Shown in pieces: positions 53,393 through 63,361 of a stretch of DNA of 64,000 nt (positions within the stretch are counted from its first letter, which is position 1; the number at the start of each line of letters is the position of its first letter). Both the position numbers and the translations under genes were made by a program. The stretch is from Symmachiella dynata (GTDB taxonomy: Bacteria; Planctomycetota; Planctomycetia; Planctomycetales; Planctomycetaceae): assembly GCF_007747995.1 (NCBI RefSeq), contig NZ_CP036276.1, forward strand, positions 186,001-250,000. The letters are read 5' to 3'. A model generated the notes under the pieces. It searched no databases. It was not told the DNA's origin and saw only the letters and a list, made by a program, of their open reading frames with translations.

Positions 53393-55093
53393 ATGTTCGA
53401 ACGGATTTCGATTGAGCTCACGAACAAGTGCTCCAAAGGCTGTTCGTTCTGCTACAACGAGAGCGGCCCAGGCGGAGCTACGCTCTGGCAAGCGGACGAG
53501 GTCGTCGCTTTTGTCAAAGACTGCGCCGGTCACGGTATCAAAGCCGTGTCGTTTGGTGGTGGCGAACCCCTTGAGTTCGATGGAATCAACGAAATCCTGA
53601 AACGCCTTGATGGCGTGCTCTTTCGGTCGATCACGACCAATGGCCTGCCTCTCGGTCAGGGACAGTTGCGCCCCTTGGTGAACGCGAGCCCAGATAAGGT
53701 ACACGTCTCCTTACATTTTCCCCAAAATCGGACAGAGGTCGCACGCGTCGTGCGGCACGTGCAGTTGTTGAAAGAAAATGGAATCAGAACCGGGGTCAAT
53801 CTGCTGGTTGCAAAATCCCAGCTCGACGTTGCGAAGCGGGCAGCGGAATCGCTTACAGCAGCCGGACTGACGGACGAGGAAATTGTGTATCTTCCCATGC
53901 GAGGTTTTGACACACCGACGCCGGAGGAGATAGCCAGCGTTGCTGCAAGCCCGCAGTTTCAATCAATGACGTGCTTGCCGGAATGTGGCGCAAGCCAGCG
54001 ATTTTGTTCCGTGCGTTGGGATAAATCGGTCGCTTGGTGTTCCTACACGGAGTCCCGCAGGAAATTGAAGGAGGCGACCTATTACGGTCTTTGTGCAGCC
54101 ATGCACGACGTGGGCTTGAAGCCCTGTGACAAAACCTTGGTGGAGTTATCGATCGACCGTGACGTCAGCCTAGCTGTAGAACCGTTATCATACTTCACGT
54201 TCCATGCCGGCTTGACCGTGTCGGTGGATTACCCTGCTGCCCACAGCATGGACACAGAGTGGTTTGCAACCGATAAGAACGGGCATGTCGCATTTCTCGC
54301 TTCCAAAGAACCTGGAGCCGTTCCCAAGGTTTTTCTAGACGTCTTCGGGCACCAGTATTCGTTCTATGACCTTGAGGAGCACTTGTTGGACCCGGCAGCG
54401 GGTAATCATGTGCAGTTTAATCTGGTGGACTTTTTCGAGGCGGGGCCGGGCTATTTTTTCTGTATCGACAGGTTCAATGATCCACCTAATATGACACTTG
54501 AAGAGTGCGGATTTGCCTTATCATCTCTCAGTAAAGAAGGGCATGAAGAACTTCCGCATGGAAAACGAAGAATGGTCACTGGCCTCTTTAACTGGAACGA
54601 AGAATACTTTCACAATACTTCGGCTTCCAGCAATTATGGATATCACCAATCACGCATAGATGCGATTTGCTGGCTCAAGAACGTGTCCGTGATGGAGCGA
54701 CTCCCGAGCGATTCCATGCTGCTTCCCGTCGAGGGGCATACGGTTGCGTGGGTCTATGAAACTCCCCGTGAATCAATGCGCACTTTATACGAAGAAGGGT
54801 TAGTGCTCTCGTTGTTACGAGAAGATTTTTACCCCAGCCCGCACCGATTTGGTTTCTATACGTATGCCAACGACGACTATGCCGGTGGTCCCTACCACCA
54901 AAGAAAACTCCCTCAAAACCCAGTTCACATCGACCAATTGGCTGGCAAAACACGGGAAGTGTGCAGCCACGTGCATTTTGCATCCGTGGAATTCAGTCAA
55001 ATGCCAAGATTCCAGCCAGCAGAATATTTCCCCTGCGCCGTCACCTATGGTAAATGGGTTGATCTGGAAGGGAATGCTCACTCGTATGACTGA
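53393..55093 (+). CDS. Radical SAM protein fused to a C-terminal domain of unknown function
   Basis: The ATG at 53393 is preferred; a GTG 9 bases earlier is close to AGAGGG. Residues 1-245 form a radical SAM domain: Cys13, Cys17 and Cys20 in 'CSKGCSFC' for the 4Fe-4S cluster, 'FGGGEPL' for SAM binding, and extra cysteines at 194, 198, 205 and 216 that may hold a second cluster. After 'GLKPCDK' (about 245) a 40-residue segment leads at Met286 into a 280-residue domain starting 'MDTEWFATDKNGHVA'. That part looks like the beginning of a separate protein, so I read the gene as an in-frame fusion. The second domain is Trp/Phe-rich and of unknown function. Confidence 0.8.
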   Translation: MFERISIELTNKCSKGCSFCYNESGPGGATLWQADEVVAFVKDCAGHGIKAVSFGGGEPLEFDGINEILKRLDGVLFRSITTNGLPLGQGQLRPLVNASPDKVHVSLHFPQNRTEVARVVRHVQLLKENGIRTGVNLLVAKSQLDVAKRAAESLTAAGLTDEEIVYLPMRGFDTPTPEEIASVAASPQFQSMTCLPECGASQRFCSVRWDKSVAWCSYTESRRKLKEATYYGLCAAMHDVGLKPCDKTLVELSIDRDVSLAVEPLSYFTFHAGLTVSVDYPAAHSMDTEWFATDKNGHVAFLASKEPGAVPKVFLDVFGHQYSFYDLEEHLLDPAAGNHVQFNLVDFFEAGPGYFFCIDRFNDPPNMTLEECGFALSSLSKEGHEELPHGKRRMVTGLFNWNEEYFHNTSASSNYGYHQSRIDAICWLKNVSVMERLPSDSMLLPVEGHTVAWVYETPRESMRTLYEEGLVLSLLREDFYPSPHRFGFYTYANDDYAGGPYHQRKLPQNPVHIDQLAGKTREVCSHVHFASVEFSQMPRFQPAEYFPCAVTYGKWVDLEGNAHSYD

Positions 55094-55135
55094 TCAAAAA
55101 CCCATGCATCATGCCACACAGCTAGGAAGCTCGCG

Positions 55136-56581
55136 ATGACATTTTGGCCATTTCGAAAAAAGCAGGTTGAAACGCTTTCGCTGGACGAATTGCGTGCTCG
55201 GCTCATTACTGTGGCTTCCGAATCGAAACGAAGGCGACAAAAATGGTGCCAACTGTACAAGGATCAAGTCGTTGCCAACGTAGACGCACTCTGCAAGATC
55301 CCGGAAGAGCTGGCAAGTGACCCTGCTTCGATTAACAACTACGTACAAGCAATAGGTGAGGTCGCCCAATGCCTTGCGACACATTGCCAGACACCTGAGT
55401 TGTGGGAGAAGCTGTGTGGTACCTCTGAGGACAATCCGATTCTCCAGTGGAATCAATGGCTGGATCAGCTTCCTGAACGAATGGAGCGGTTAGAATATGA
55501 CGAATTGATAACCGAAGCGAAATCAAACCTTGAACGTGCAAAAAGCTTAGGTGGACCTGCCGCCCGTCAATATGAAACCTTCATGTTGGGGCGTTTGGGG
55601 GAACTTCTGTTTCACTCCGGCAAAGTACTGGAGGCTGTTGAGCCTTTCGAGGCTGCTCTCGCGCGTTGCATAAATTCCGATGATATTGAAGGTGAATTGA
55701 CCTACCTCAATTTTTTGTTGGAAGCTCATCGATATTTGGGAGATTCAAAACAAGCAGTCTCAACCGCCGAAAAACTGCTCAAACTCCAATCACAGTTGGG
55801 ACATGACACCAACGAGATCGAGAAACGAATCCAATTGCTTCAAGAGGGTGAACCGTTGTGCCGCATCGTTTGCGTGCATGGTGGCAAGACGTATGAAATG
55901 GATGAAATCACCGGTATTGAAGAAGGTCGGTTTGGTTTTCAGTTTGTGCGAAACCGAATGGCATTACAAATGGCTTCCACAATTGTGCAACAGGGAAATG
56001 AACTTGCAACGAATGGGCAACTAGCTGATGCATTGGAGAAATACCAACAAGCTTCCGAGGTCGATCCGTATAACCCTGATCCGTTGTATCAAAGCGGGGT
56101 GTGTTTGTTGGAATTGGGGGCGTTTGCGCAAGCCAAGAATACATTCGCGGAAGTCGAACAACTGGCGCCGGGTTGGTTTCGCTGTCGAAGTGACATCTGG
56201 CTTGCGGAAGCACTTGATAAAGGAACCGTCACAGTCGAGGAATTCCAATTGTTGCGTGCTTTGGATGATGGCGGGTTAAATCCAAACGAGGCTTTGGCCA
56301 TCGCCAAGAAAGCGGCGGACACCTATCCCGGGTTTGCTGCATTTCACTTGATTCTCGGCGATCTTCTCAGCCGAAGTGGCAATACGAACGACGCCATCGA
56401 TTGTTACCGGGCAGGTCTAAAACTTACACCCGAGCCTGATTTAGAAAGCCGATTATTGTGTTCTCTTGCAGGTGCATTGCCAAAAGATGCACCAGAGAGA
56501 TCAGCATTGATCGAGCGGGCACTTAGTCTTAAGGGTAACCTTACCGCCCAAGCGACAGCACGACTGATTGGCTTGCAGTAA
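55136..56581 (+). CDS. TPR-repeat protein
   Basis: AGGAAG lies about 8 bases before the ATG, and the gene starts 42 bases after the radical SAM gene, so the pair is probably an operon. The 481-residue soluble product has tetratricopeptide-like helical pairs (for example 'GRLGELLFHSGKVLEAVEPFEAALARC', 'GNELATNGQLADALEKYQQASEVDPYNPDPLYQSG', 'LGDLLSRSGNTNDAIDCYRAGLKLTPEPDL'). A short beta insert 'CRIVCVHGGKTYEMDEITGI' sits in the middle. It probably mediates protein contacts, and no enzyme domain is seen. Confidence 0.8.
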   Translation: MTFWPFRKKQVETLSLDELRARLITVASESKRRRQKWCQLYKDQVVANVDALCKIPEELASDPASINNYVQAIGEVAQCLATHCQTPELWEKLCGTSEDNPILQWNQWLDQLPERMERLEYDELITEAKSNLERAKSLGGPAARQYETFMLGRLGELLFHSGKVLEAVEPFEAALARCINSDDIEGELTYLNFLLEAHRYLGDSKQAVSTAEKLLKLQSQLGHDTNEIEKRIQLLQEGEPLCRIVCVHGGKTYEMDEITGIEEGRFGFQFVRNRMALQMASTIVQQGNELATNGQLADALEKYQQASEVDPYNPDPLYQSGVCLLELGAFAQAKNTFAEVEQLAPGWFRCRSDIWLAEALDKGTVTVEEFQLLRALDDGGLNPNEALAIAKKAADTYPGFAAFHLILGDLLSRSGNTNDAIDCYRAGLKLTPEPDLESRLLCSLAGALPKDAPERSALIERALSLKGNLTAQATARLIGLQ

Positions 56582-56618
56582 GCGATAGTGAACCCCTTTT
56601 CGCAATTGCAATCCGTAA

Positions 56619-56762
56619 CCCAAACTCTCCCTTGTCGTTCTTAACGGCCGTAGTGGTGCGGGCAACAGCACCTTCGCACACAAACACTTCCTGCCGACCG
56701 AGTTCTCACCGAAATTGCTGCCAGCTGTTAGCAATCGCATCGTGAACGGCGGCGTGATTCTC
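56619..56762 (+). pseudogene. Possible remnant of a zeta-toxin-like P-loop protein
   Basis: The plus-strand frame reads 'KLSLVVLNGRSGAGNSTFAHKHFLPTEFS'. It resembles the zeta-toxin/AAA P-loop start 'GPNGAGKSTFAR-FLP', but the P-loop Lys is Asn, an in-frame TAA stands just before it, and homology fades after about 30 residues. No start or ribosome site is present. It is a relic at best. Confidence 0.35.
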
Positions 56763-56765
56763 TCA

Positions 56766-57608
56766 CTACGGCAATCGCGCGATAAAACCGTCCAATTCGC
56801 GGCGAAACTCCGCGGGTAGGGCATCGTTGTGGTTTCCGCCGGGGATTGAGACGAATTGTTTGGGGTGGTTGGCTGCCTCGAACAGGTTGCATCCAATTTC
56901 GTAGGGAACCACTCGGTCGGCGTCGCCGTGGCATTGCAGCAACGGGCCTTCGTAATTGCCGATTTTTGACTGCGAATCCAAGCGATTGCGCATCAGGGAC
57001 CGCACCGGGAGCACAGGAAACGAGCGGGCACCGACGTCGGGGAGCGAGGTGAACGTGCTGACCAGAATCAGCCCCCGCGCCCCATCCTCGGCAGCCAGGT
57101 CGACGGCGACGCCGCCTCCCAGTGATCGACCCATCAGCACGATCTCCTCAGGCGCGATTCTTTCGCGCTGGGCGAGTAAGTCCCGGGCAGCGCGGGCGTC
57201 TTGTAGAATTCCCACTTCGTTGGGAACACCTTCGCTACGACCGTAGCCGCGGTAGTCGAAAATCATCACCGACAGATCGTGCGCATCATGCAACTCGCGA
57301 ATTGTCGCGGCACGGTGACTGAGGTTGCCGGCGTTGCCATGCGCATACAGCACCACAGCCCGCGGCTCAGGATGCGGTAGGTACCAGCCATGTAAACTCG
57401 TTCCATCAGCCGATTCAAACCAAACGTCTTCGACACCGAGCCCTTCGGGGGTCCAATCCCCATCCGGATACGGAATGGGAGCGAAGACCAGCGAATTCTC
57501 GAGTGCAGCCAAGGGGGACTGCAATCCGCGGCCGGGTGCGTAGCAACCGCCGAGAATTGAGATGGCCGAAAGTACAGACAATCGGTAGGCCAACCAAACC
57601 ACATTCAT
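56766..57608 (-). CDS. Lipoprotein alpha/beta hydrolase
   Basis: The 280-residue product has a lipoprotein-like signal ('LSVLSAISILGGC', lipobox near Cys22). An alpha/beta-hydrolase core of the BEM46/YfhR type follows: 'VVLYAHGNAGNLSHR', nucleophile elbow 'MGRSLGGGVAV', Asp in 'CHGDADRVVPYE' and His in 'PGGNHND'. The enzyme probably hydrolyses an ester or amide in the periplasm; substrate unknown. It is convergent with the TPR gene and followed by a large gap upstream. Confidence 0.9.
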   Translation of the reverse strand: MNVVWLAYRLSVLSAISILGGCYAPGRGLQSPLAALENSLVFAPIPYPDGDWTPEGLGVEDVWFESADGTSLHGWYLPHPEPRAVVLYAHGNAGNLSHRAATIRELHDAHDLSVMIFDYRGYGRSEGVPNEVGILQDARAARDLLAQRERIAPEEIVLMGRSLGGGVAVDLAAEDGARGLILVSTFTSLPDVGARSFPVLPVRSLMRNRLDSQSKIGNYEGPLLQCHGDADRVVPYEIGCNLFEAANHPKQFVSIPGGNHNDALPAEFRRELDGFIARLP

Positions 57609-58029
57609 GCGCGGCCTCCTGCCGAGTCATGTGACGGTGACGAAATACTAAAGGGGGTATGAGAGAGTGAACGCACGTGTGTATCGCAACCGCCAAAATC
57701 TGTCAACGGCGCTTAGCTTTTGAGAAAGCCCGCACGACGGCAAAAATCGCGTCTGCGCCCTCCTGTGGTAGGGTTTTCGAGCAAATGACTTTCCCAGTAG
57801 GACGATGTTTGAGTCACAATTTGTCAACAGGTGGAAGAATTCAGCGAGCGGACATTCACGTTTCCTTCACACACACCTAGCCCACAATTGAAACCCGTCT
57901 AGCCAACCGGTAAAGTCAACACTAGGACCCGCGCGCGTCCCCCCATTTTTATTTGATATCCAACCGCCAACCCTCACGCCTGCCCCTTCAAGCCTCGAGC
58001 CTACTTCCCCAGCTAAGGATCCCCCCAGT
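57609..58029 (+). other. Divergent intergenic region
   Basis: About 420 bases upstream of both the hydrolase and the phosphoesterase genes. No gene or structure supported. Confidence 0.45.
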
Positions 58030-58962
58030 ATGAAATCCCTCGTCACCAGCAGTGCGGCCTTGTTGATTTTGGGCATGGCAGCGCTCTATTCGGCGACCGG
58101 TGCCACGCAACCGGCGCAGGAGTCCGCTGAACCCGATTTGCAAATCGCCGTCGAGGCCAAGAACCCGTGGACCGATTTGCAATTGAACAACGACCCCAAA
58201 AACTTTCAATTCGCCATCGTCACAGACCGAACCGGCGGGCATCGCCCGGGGGTCTTTCGAGGGGCCATCGACAAATTGAACCTGCTGCAGCCTGAATTTG
58301 TGGTGTCCGTCGGTGACTTGATCGAGGGAGGCACAGAGGATCCCGGGCGGTGGGCGCTCGAGTGGTCGGAATTTCAAAGCAATGTGGAACGGTTGGACAT
58401 GCCGTTCTTTTACTTGCCCGGTAACCACGACATCAGCAACATGCCGATGTTCGAGGAATGGAATCGCAAATTCGGCCGGTCCTACTATAGCTTTCGTTAC
58501 CACGACGTACTGTTTCTCTGCCTCAATAGCGAAGACCCGCCGCGCACGGGATCATTCCATTTCAGCCAGGACCAACAAGAGTGGGCCCAGGCTGTGCTGG
58601 CTGAGAACGAAGACGCCCGCTGGACCATCGTGCTGTTGCATAAGCCGACATGGACTTACGTCGATGCCGATTTAGAGGCCAGCGGTTGGGCGCCGATCGA
58701 AGACGCGCTGGGCGACCGGCCTTATACGGTGTTTTCCGGACACAAACACAATTATGCAAAATCGGTTCGCCGAGGACGTGATTATTACATGTTGGCCACC
58801 ACCGGCGGCGGCTCGAATCTCAGTGGCAAAGACCAAGGCCGCTTCGATCATGTGGTGTGGGTCACGATGAAAGACGATGGCCCAGTGATCTCAAACTTGA
58901 TGCTGGATGGCATCGATCACAAAAATATCCGCACCGTCCCCGACGTCCGCAAAGGAAAATAA
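58030..58962 (+). CDS. Exported calcineurin-like metallophosphoesterase
   Basis: AAGGA lies about 9 bases before the ATG. A signal peptide ('SSAALLILGMAALYSATGA') is followed by a metallophosphoesterase domain: 'IVTDRTGGH', 'VVSVGDLIEGG', 'LPGNHDIS' and 'FSGHKHNYAKS'. The first block is D-x-T rather than the usual D-x-H, so one metal ligand differs or is supplied by the following His. The 310-residue length fits a single domain. Substrate unknown. The SDR gene starts about 100 bases later. Confidence 0.9.
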   Translation: MKSLVTSSAALLILGMAALYSATGATQPAQESAEPDLQIAVEAKNPWTDLQLNNDPKNFQFAIVTDRTGGHRPGVFRGAIDKLNLLQPEFVVSVGDLIEGGTEDPGRWALEWSEFQSNVERLDMPFFYLPGNHDISNMPMFEEWNRKFGRSYYSFRYHDVLFLCLNSEDPPRTGSFHFSQDQQEWAQAVLAENEDARWTIVLLHKPTWTYVDADLEASGWAPIEDALGDRPYTVFSGHKHNYAKSVRRGRDYYMLATTGGGSNLSGKDQGRFDHVVWVTMKDDGPVISNLMLDGIDHKNIRTVPDVRKGK

Positions 58963-59060
58963 CCGACGGACTCTGTCCGGCTCAGGTTTTTACGTTCCCT
59001 GATTCACCTTCCCCACAGCTTCGGTTTCGCTGTGGGGTCACGTTACGAAACTCATTTTTC

Positions 59061-59882
59061 ATGCCCGATCCTGCCCCCAAACTGCTCCACGGACAAACTG
59101 CGTTAATCACCGGCGGCGGACGTGGCTTAGGCCGCGCATTCGCCGAGCAACTCGCCTCTCTGGGTTGCGCTGTCGGTATTCACGGCATGCGCGAACATGG
59201 TCCGGCGGAATATGGTGAGGGAACCACACTGACCGATACCGCTGCAGCCGTCGGCGAGACACACGGTGTGCGGTCGCTGTCAGTGCTAGGTGACTTAACC
59301 CAAGAAGCCGACGTCGCTCGTGTCGTCGAAACTGTATCGGAACAATTAGGGCCGATTGATATTCTCGTGCACAACGCCGGCGGGGATATCGCTGCTGCCG
59401 GAGGCAAACCGAATCCCAATGATGCTGTTGAAATCAAGAGCATCGACGTCCGTTCGGTCATCGATCGTAATTTGTTGTCCACGATCTTGATCAACCAACA
59501 GGTCTCGAAGCTCATGATCCCCCGTAAAAGTGGGCGGATTGTGAATATCAGTTCCATCGCCGCCTTTCGGGGATCCGACGGCGGCGCGATTTATGCGACC
59601 GCCAAAGCAGCTCAAGTCGAATATACCCGTTGTCTGGCGGTTCAATTGCGTCCGCACAATATCACCGTCAACAGCATTGCCCCAGGCGACACGCGGACGG
59701 GCCGGTTTTTAGGCACCCGCGAGGTCGACGAAAACCGCTTGGTCACCGAGGGAACATTAGAGCGGATCGCGCTGGTCGATGAAGTCGCCCGCGTGGTCGA
59801 GTTTTTCGCCGGACCGTTGGGAGCCTTCGTCTCCGGTCAGGTACTCCGCGTCGACGGCGGCACCCAATGCTGGCCCGCCTAA
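59061..59882 (+). CDS. Short-chain dehydrogenase/reductase with a complete active site
   Basis: ATG at 59061; an in-frame extension upstream overlaps the phosphoesterase gene and is not used. The 273-residue product has 'LITGGGRGLGRAF' (NAD(P) loop), 'LVHNAGGDIA', 'IVNISSIAAFRG' with the catalytic Ser, Tyr178-x-x-x-Lys182 in 'IYATAKAAQ', and 'VSGQVLRVDGG' near the end. It is an ordinary FabG-like oxidoreductase, in contrast to the atypical SDR at 16400. Substrate unknown. Confidence 0.9.
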   Translation: MPDPAPKLLHGQTALITGGGRGLGRAFAEQLASLGCAVGIHGMREHGPAEYGEGTTLTDTAAAVGETHGVRSLSVLGDLTQEADVARVVETVSEQLGPIDILVHNAGGDIAAAGGKPNPNDAVEIKSIDVRSVIDRNLLSTILINQQVSKLMIPRKSGRIVNISSIAAFRGSDGGAIYATAKAAQVEYTRCLAVQLRPHNITVNSIAPGDTRTGRFLGTREVDENRLVTEGTLERIALVDEVARVVEFFAGPLGAFVSGQVLRVDGGTQCWPA

Positions 59883-59931
59883 CAGGCGTGTTGTGCACGG
59901 GGCGGGATCAACTCTCAAGCGTAGGAAAAGA

Positions 59932-60124
59932 AGCCTCACGCAAAGCCGCGAAGAGCGCTAAGAAGGTACAGGGGTCGACCGATTCAAGAATGATGTCTGT
60001 GTGGTGGGGAAATCATTTTTGAAAGAGAATGGTTTCGGCCAATTCGATGTGATCTACGCAAGACAATGCTCAACAAATTGGCGCCGCAAAACTCTTTGCG
60101 AGCTTTGCGACTTTGCGCGAGGCT
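59932..60124. repeat. 193-bp MITE-like element with imperfect terminal inverted repeats
   Basis: The ends, 59932-59962 and the reverse complement of 60094-60124, share AGCCTC(A/G)CGCAAAG and further CGC-AAAG units over about 31 bases. The interior has no gene. Repeats built from CGCAAAG units are known in many bacterial genomes, and this copy fills the gap between an SDR gene and secDF. Confidence 0.6.
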
Positions 60125-60248
60125 TATTTCTACCCAACGGTCACGCCAATTGCGGAAGGCGTCTATCAATTGTCCTACACGGGAAATGTGCGTCGCAACG
60201 CACCCTACCTTCTCTGGCCACTGGCCACTCGCTACCGGCCACTCTTTA

Positions 60249-63200
60249 CTACGTCGTCGCCTTACGCTTTTCCGTCCATTTCATCAGGAACAACAAGACC
60301 GGACTGGCGACAAATATCGAGCTATAGGTACCCACGACCACACCGACGACCAAACAGAAGGCAAAGCCGTGAATTCCTTCGCCACCAACGGCGTAGAGAA
60401 TGACGACCACGATCAATGTTGTCAGCGACGTGAGTAGAGTCCGTGCGAGAGTTTGATTCAAACTCGTATTCACCATCGTTTCGTCGAGCGATGGGTTTTT
60501 GCCGCGGACTTCACGGATACGGTCGAAGACCACGATCGTGTCGTTGAGTGAATAACCTACGATCGTCAACAACGCGGCGATCATGGGCAGATTGATTTTA
60601 AAGTCTTCAAAGCCCAGCACCCCTGGGAAGATGCTGTTGATGTAGGACGCCAAGGCGACCAAGCCGATCACGCACAACACATCGTGCACCAACGCGGCCA
60701 CAGCAGCAAACCCGAAGGTGATGCGTTGGAAACGAATCCAAATGTAGGCGATGATCGCGATCAGACTGGCACCGATAGCATACAGTGCGTTGAACTTGGC
60801 ATCGGAAGCAACCCGGCCTTCAAAGCGTTGCACGCCGGAGAACGCGGGGTTTTCCTCCATATCCATCTGTACTTTTTTCAATGCATCTTCAAGGTCGGCC
60901 TGTGACAACGCGCTATCGGCGATCAATTTAATCTTTTCAAAGCGTTGTACTTCGTTATCGGACCCTTGCGGCTCATATCCCTCGATCACGTCGAAGGCAA
61001 ACAATGAAGCTTCGTCGGTGAACTTTGGATTGCCCTCTTCATCGACCAGTTGTTCGCTCAATTTGCGGGTAATGGTATCGAAGGTTAAGCCATTAAATGA
61101 TTCGTTGTCGCTGCTGAATGATAACACCACCGCGTGACGCTCCGGTTGATTCGCGTTCTCCTCAGCAGGCGTTTCTTCGGTCTCTGTCTCAACAACTTCA
61201 ACAGCCACCGGTTCGATCGTTCCAAATTCCATCTTGTCGCGCGTTAGCTGACCAGGGAATGCTTCATTGATCGCCTGTTCCACCTCTTTTTCACCGACAC
61301 CCTCCAGGTTCGTTGCAGTCGAACGTACTTTGAAGGCAAGACCTTCGTCTTCCCCGTCCGCGCCCGGCAATGACTCCAATGTGATGCCGCTCTCGTTGAA
61401 GTTGGCTAAGAACTTCTCCTCCAACGCGTCCTTCGTCTCCTGATAGTCGTGTTTCTCCGTAAAGCGGAAACTGACCATCGTTCCGCCGCGGAAATCGATG
61501 TCGTAATTCTCGTCGCCCCGATTCCAAAAGGCCACCAATCCGATGGCAATCAATACCAGTGAAACTACGGCGGCAATATGCCGTTTGTTAATGAAGTCCC
61601 AGTGGGTTGCGCCGATGACACGCCGCATCTTCAATTCCGTCATCCAGCGTTTACGTTCCAGGATGTCGAAGAACAACCGGCCAATGTACAAGGCGGCGAA
61701 CATGCTCATCACGATCCCGATAAACAGCGTGACAGCGAAGCCCTTCACTTGGTCGGTACCGATGAAATACAGAATCACAGCGGTGATCAATGTCGTAACG
61801 TTGGCATCGACGATCGTGGTAAACGCACGCGAAAAACCATTTTGAATCGCCATTCGCAAACTGGAGCCGCGCCCCAATTCCTCACGAATCCGCTCAAAGA
61901 TCAACACGTTGGCATCGACCGCCATACCGATGGTTAATACCAAACCGGCCAAACCGGGCAAGGTGAACGATGCCTTGATGAAGGCCATCGTCCCAACAAT
62001 CAGTACCATATTGATCAGTAAGGCCACATCGGCAATCACGCCTGCATAGCGACCGTAAAATCCCAACATGAAAATCAACACGGCAACCGACGCCAACATT
62101 AAGGCGGTCTTGCCTTGTTGAATCGTCGCTTCGCCTAGCAACGCACCAATCGTGTATTCTTGGATCGGAGCTTTTTCCAACGGAACGGGCAAGGCCCCTG
62201 CATTGAGCACATTGACCAGGTTTTGCACTTCTTCTTGCGTGAAGTTCCCCGTAATGGTCCCCCGCGCGCCAATTTCGGTAATGATCGCTGGCGCGGATTG
62301 CACCAGATCGTCCAGAAGAATCGACAACTGATACTGGAATCCATCCTCAAGCGGTTTGTATTGCCGCGTCAACCGGCGGAAGAGTCGCGCTCCGTCGCTG
62401 TTGAACAAAAAGCCCACTGCCGGACTGCCGTCTTCACCCAATTCCGGCGAAGCACTGCGGAGATATTGGCCCGTGACGTGCTTGGTTTCGTCTTCATCGA
62501 CGACGACCAACAGTTCCTCAAAGCCGTCCGGTTTACCCACGATTTGGCGAGTCACGGCACTGGAATAACTTGGGTCGGGTTCGCCGTTCGGAAGCGGTTT
62601 GATCGGATGCCAGCGTGCGATTACCTTGCCTTCGCGGTTACGCACAATGGCCGAAGGCGAACTTTGCGCTTTGTTAATGATCGTCTGATGCTTTGGATTG
62701 CGGGGTGTGGCCACAATCGCGAATTCCAAACTTCCCAGTTTGGTCATCTTGTACTTGTAGTCTTCAACCGTTTGCTTGTCGGCGCCGGGGATGATGACCT
62801 CCACCCGGTCCGCTCCCACTTGACGTACGACGACGTCTTTTGTGCCATCGGGATTGATCCGCTTGATGATCGCGCCGACCATCTTACCCATCAAATCCCC
62901 AGAGACCTCGACCTTGCTTTTTTCAGCAGCCTTGACGTCCAGGGCATACACCAAGTTGGAGCCACCCGCTAAGTCGATACCCAGTTTGATCGCAGACCAC
63001 GGGCTGTTTCCCGCGTACATCTGATACATAAATGGGCTGGAAGCGAGCGTGATCGCACACAGGATCCAGCCGATCTTACTCGCCAGATCCCGCAGCTTCA
63101 GGGCTTTGGCGATCAGGTGTCCCAGAATAAACGGGAGGCCGAAGCACAGAAATAGAACCAACACGATCTTCGCGAACTGCATCATCGCGCTGTCGCCGGT

Positions 63201-63266
63201 GGTGGCTTCTTCGGCGACAATTGTAACGCCGTTGGTGACTTCTTCGGCGGCAAAAAATAGATACAT
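60249..63266 (-). CDS. secDF: Fused protein-export membrane protein SecDF
   Basis: The 1005-residue protein joins SecD and SecF, which use the proton gradient to pull proteins through SecYEG. SecD signs are 'LGIDLAGGSNLVYALD', the large P1 domain, and six membrane segments with 'GMAVDANVLIFERIREE'. SecF signs are 'DIDFRGGTMVSFRF' and 'LNDTIVVFDRIREVRG'. About 80 extra residues at the N-terminus add two hydrophobic segments, and SecD and SecF periplasmic parts contain Glu-rich insertions. The start is ATG at 63266. It follows yajC by 95 bases on the same strand, the usual yajC-secD-secF order. Confidence 0.96.
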   Translation of the reverse strand: MYLFFAAEEVTNGVTIVAEEATTGDSAMMQFAKIVLVLFLCFGLPFILGHLIAKALKLRDLASKIGWILCAITLASSPFMYQMYAGNSPWSAIKLGIDLAGGSNLVYALDVKAAEKSKVEVSGDLMGKMVGAIIKRINPDGTKDVVVRQVGADRVEVIIPGADKQTVEDYKYKMTKLGSLEFAIVATPRNPKHQTIINKAQSSPSAIVRNREGKVIARWHPIKPLPNGEPDPSYSSAVTRQIVGKPDGFEELLVVVDEDETKHVTGQYLRSASPELGEDGSPAVGFLFNSDGARLFRRLTRQYKPLEDGFQYQLSILLDDLVQSAPAIITEIGARGTITGNFTQEEVQNLVNVLNAGALPVPLEKAPIQEYTIGALLGEATIQQGKTALMLASVAVLIFMLGFYGRYAGVIADVALLINMVLIVGTMAFIKASFTLPGLAGLVLTIGMAVDANVLIFERIREELGRGSSLRMAIQNGFSRAFTTIVDANVTTLITAVILYFIGTDQVKGFAVTLFIGIVMSMFAALYIGRLFFDILERKRWMTELKMRRVIGATHWDFINKRHIAAVVSLVLIAIGLVAFWNRGDENYDIDFRGGTMVSFRFTEKHDYQETKDALEEKFLANFNESGITLESLPGADGEDEGLAFKVRSTATNLEGVGEKEVEQAINEAFPGQLTRDKMEFGTIEPVAVEVVETETEETPAEENANQPERHAVVLSFSSDNESFNGLTFDTITRKLSEQLVDEEGNPKFTDEASLFAFDVIEGYEPQGSDNEVQRFEKIKLIADSALSQADLEDALKKVQMDMEENPAFSGVQRFEGRVASDAKFNALYAIGASLIAIIAYIWIRFQRITFGFAAVAALVHDVLCVIGLVALASYINSIFPGVLGFEDFKINLPMIAALLTIVGYSLNDTIVVFDRIREVRGKNPSLDETMVNTSLNQTLARTLLTSLTTLIVVVILYAVGGEGIHGFAFCLVVGVVVGTYSSIFVASPVLLFLMKWTEKRKATT

Positions 63267-63361
63267 GAATTAACGTCCCGGAGCTTGATCCGTGATTCAA
63301 ACAGTGTCATCAAACAGATGCCGGTGCAAACAATTTCAACCGGCCGCCGCGTTTCAGCCGC

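Noticed and set aside
60160-60245. Short protein frame rich in 'LATGHS'-like repeats
   Set aside because: It is translation of simple TGGCCAC-type repeats in an intergenic region, not a gene.
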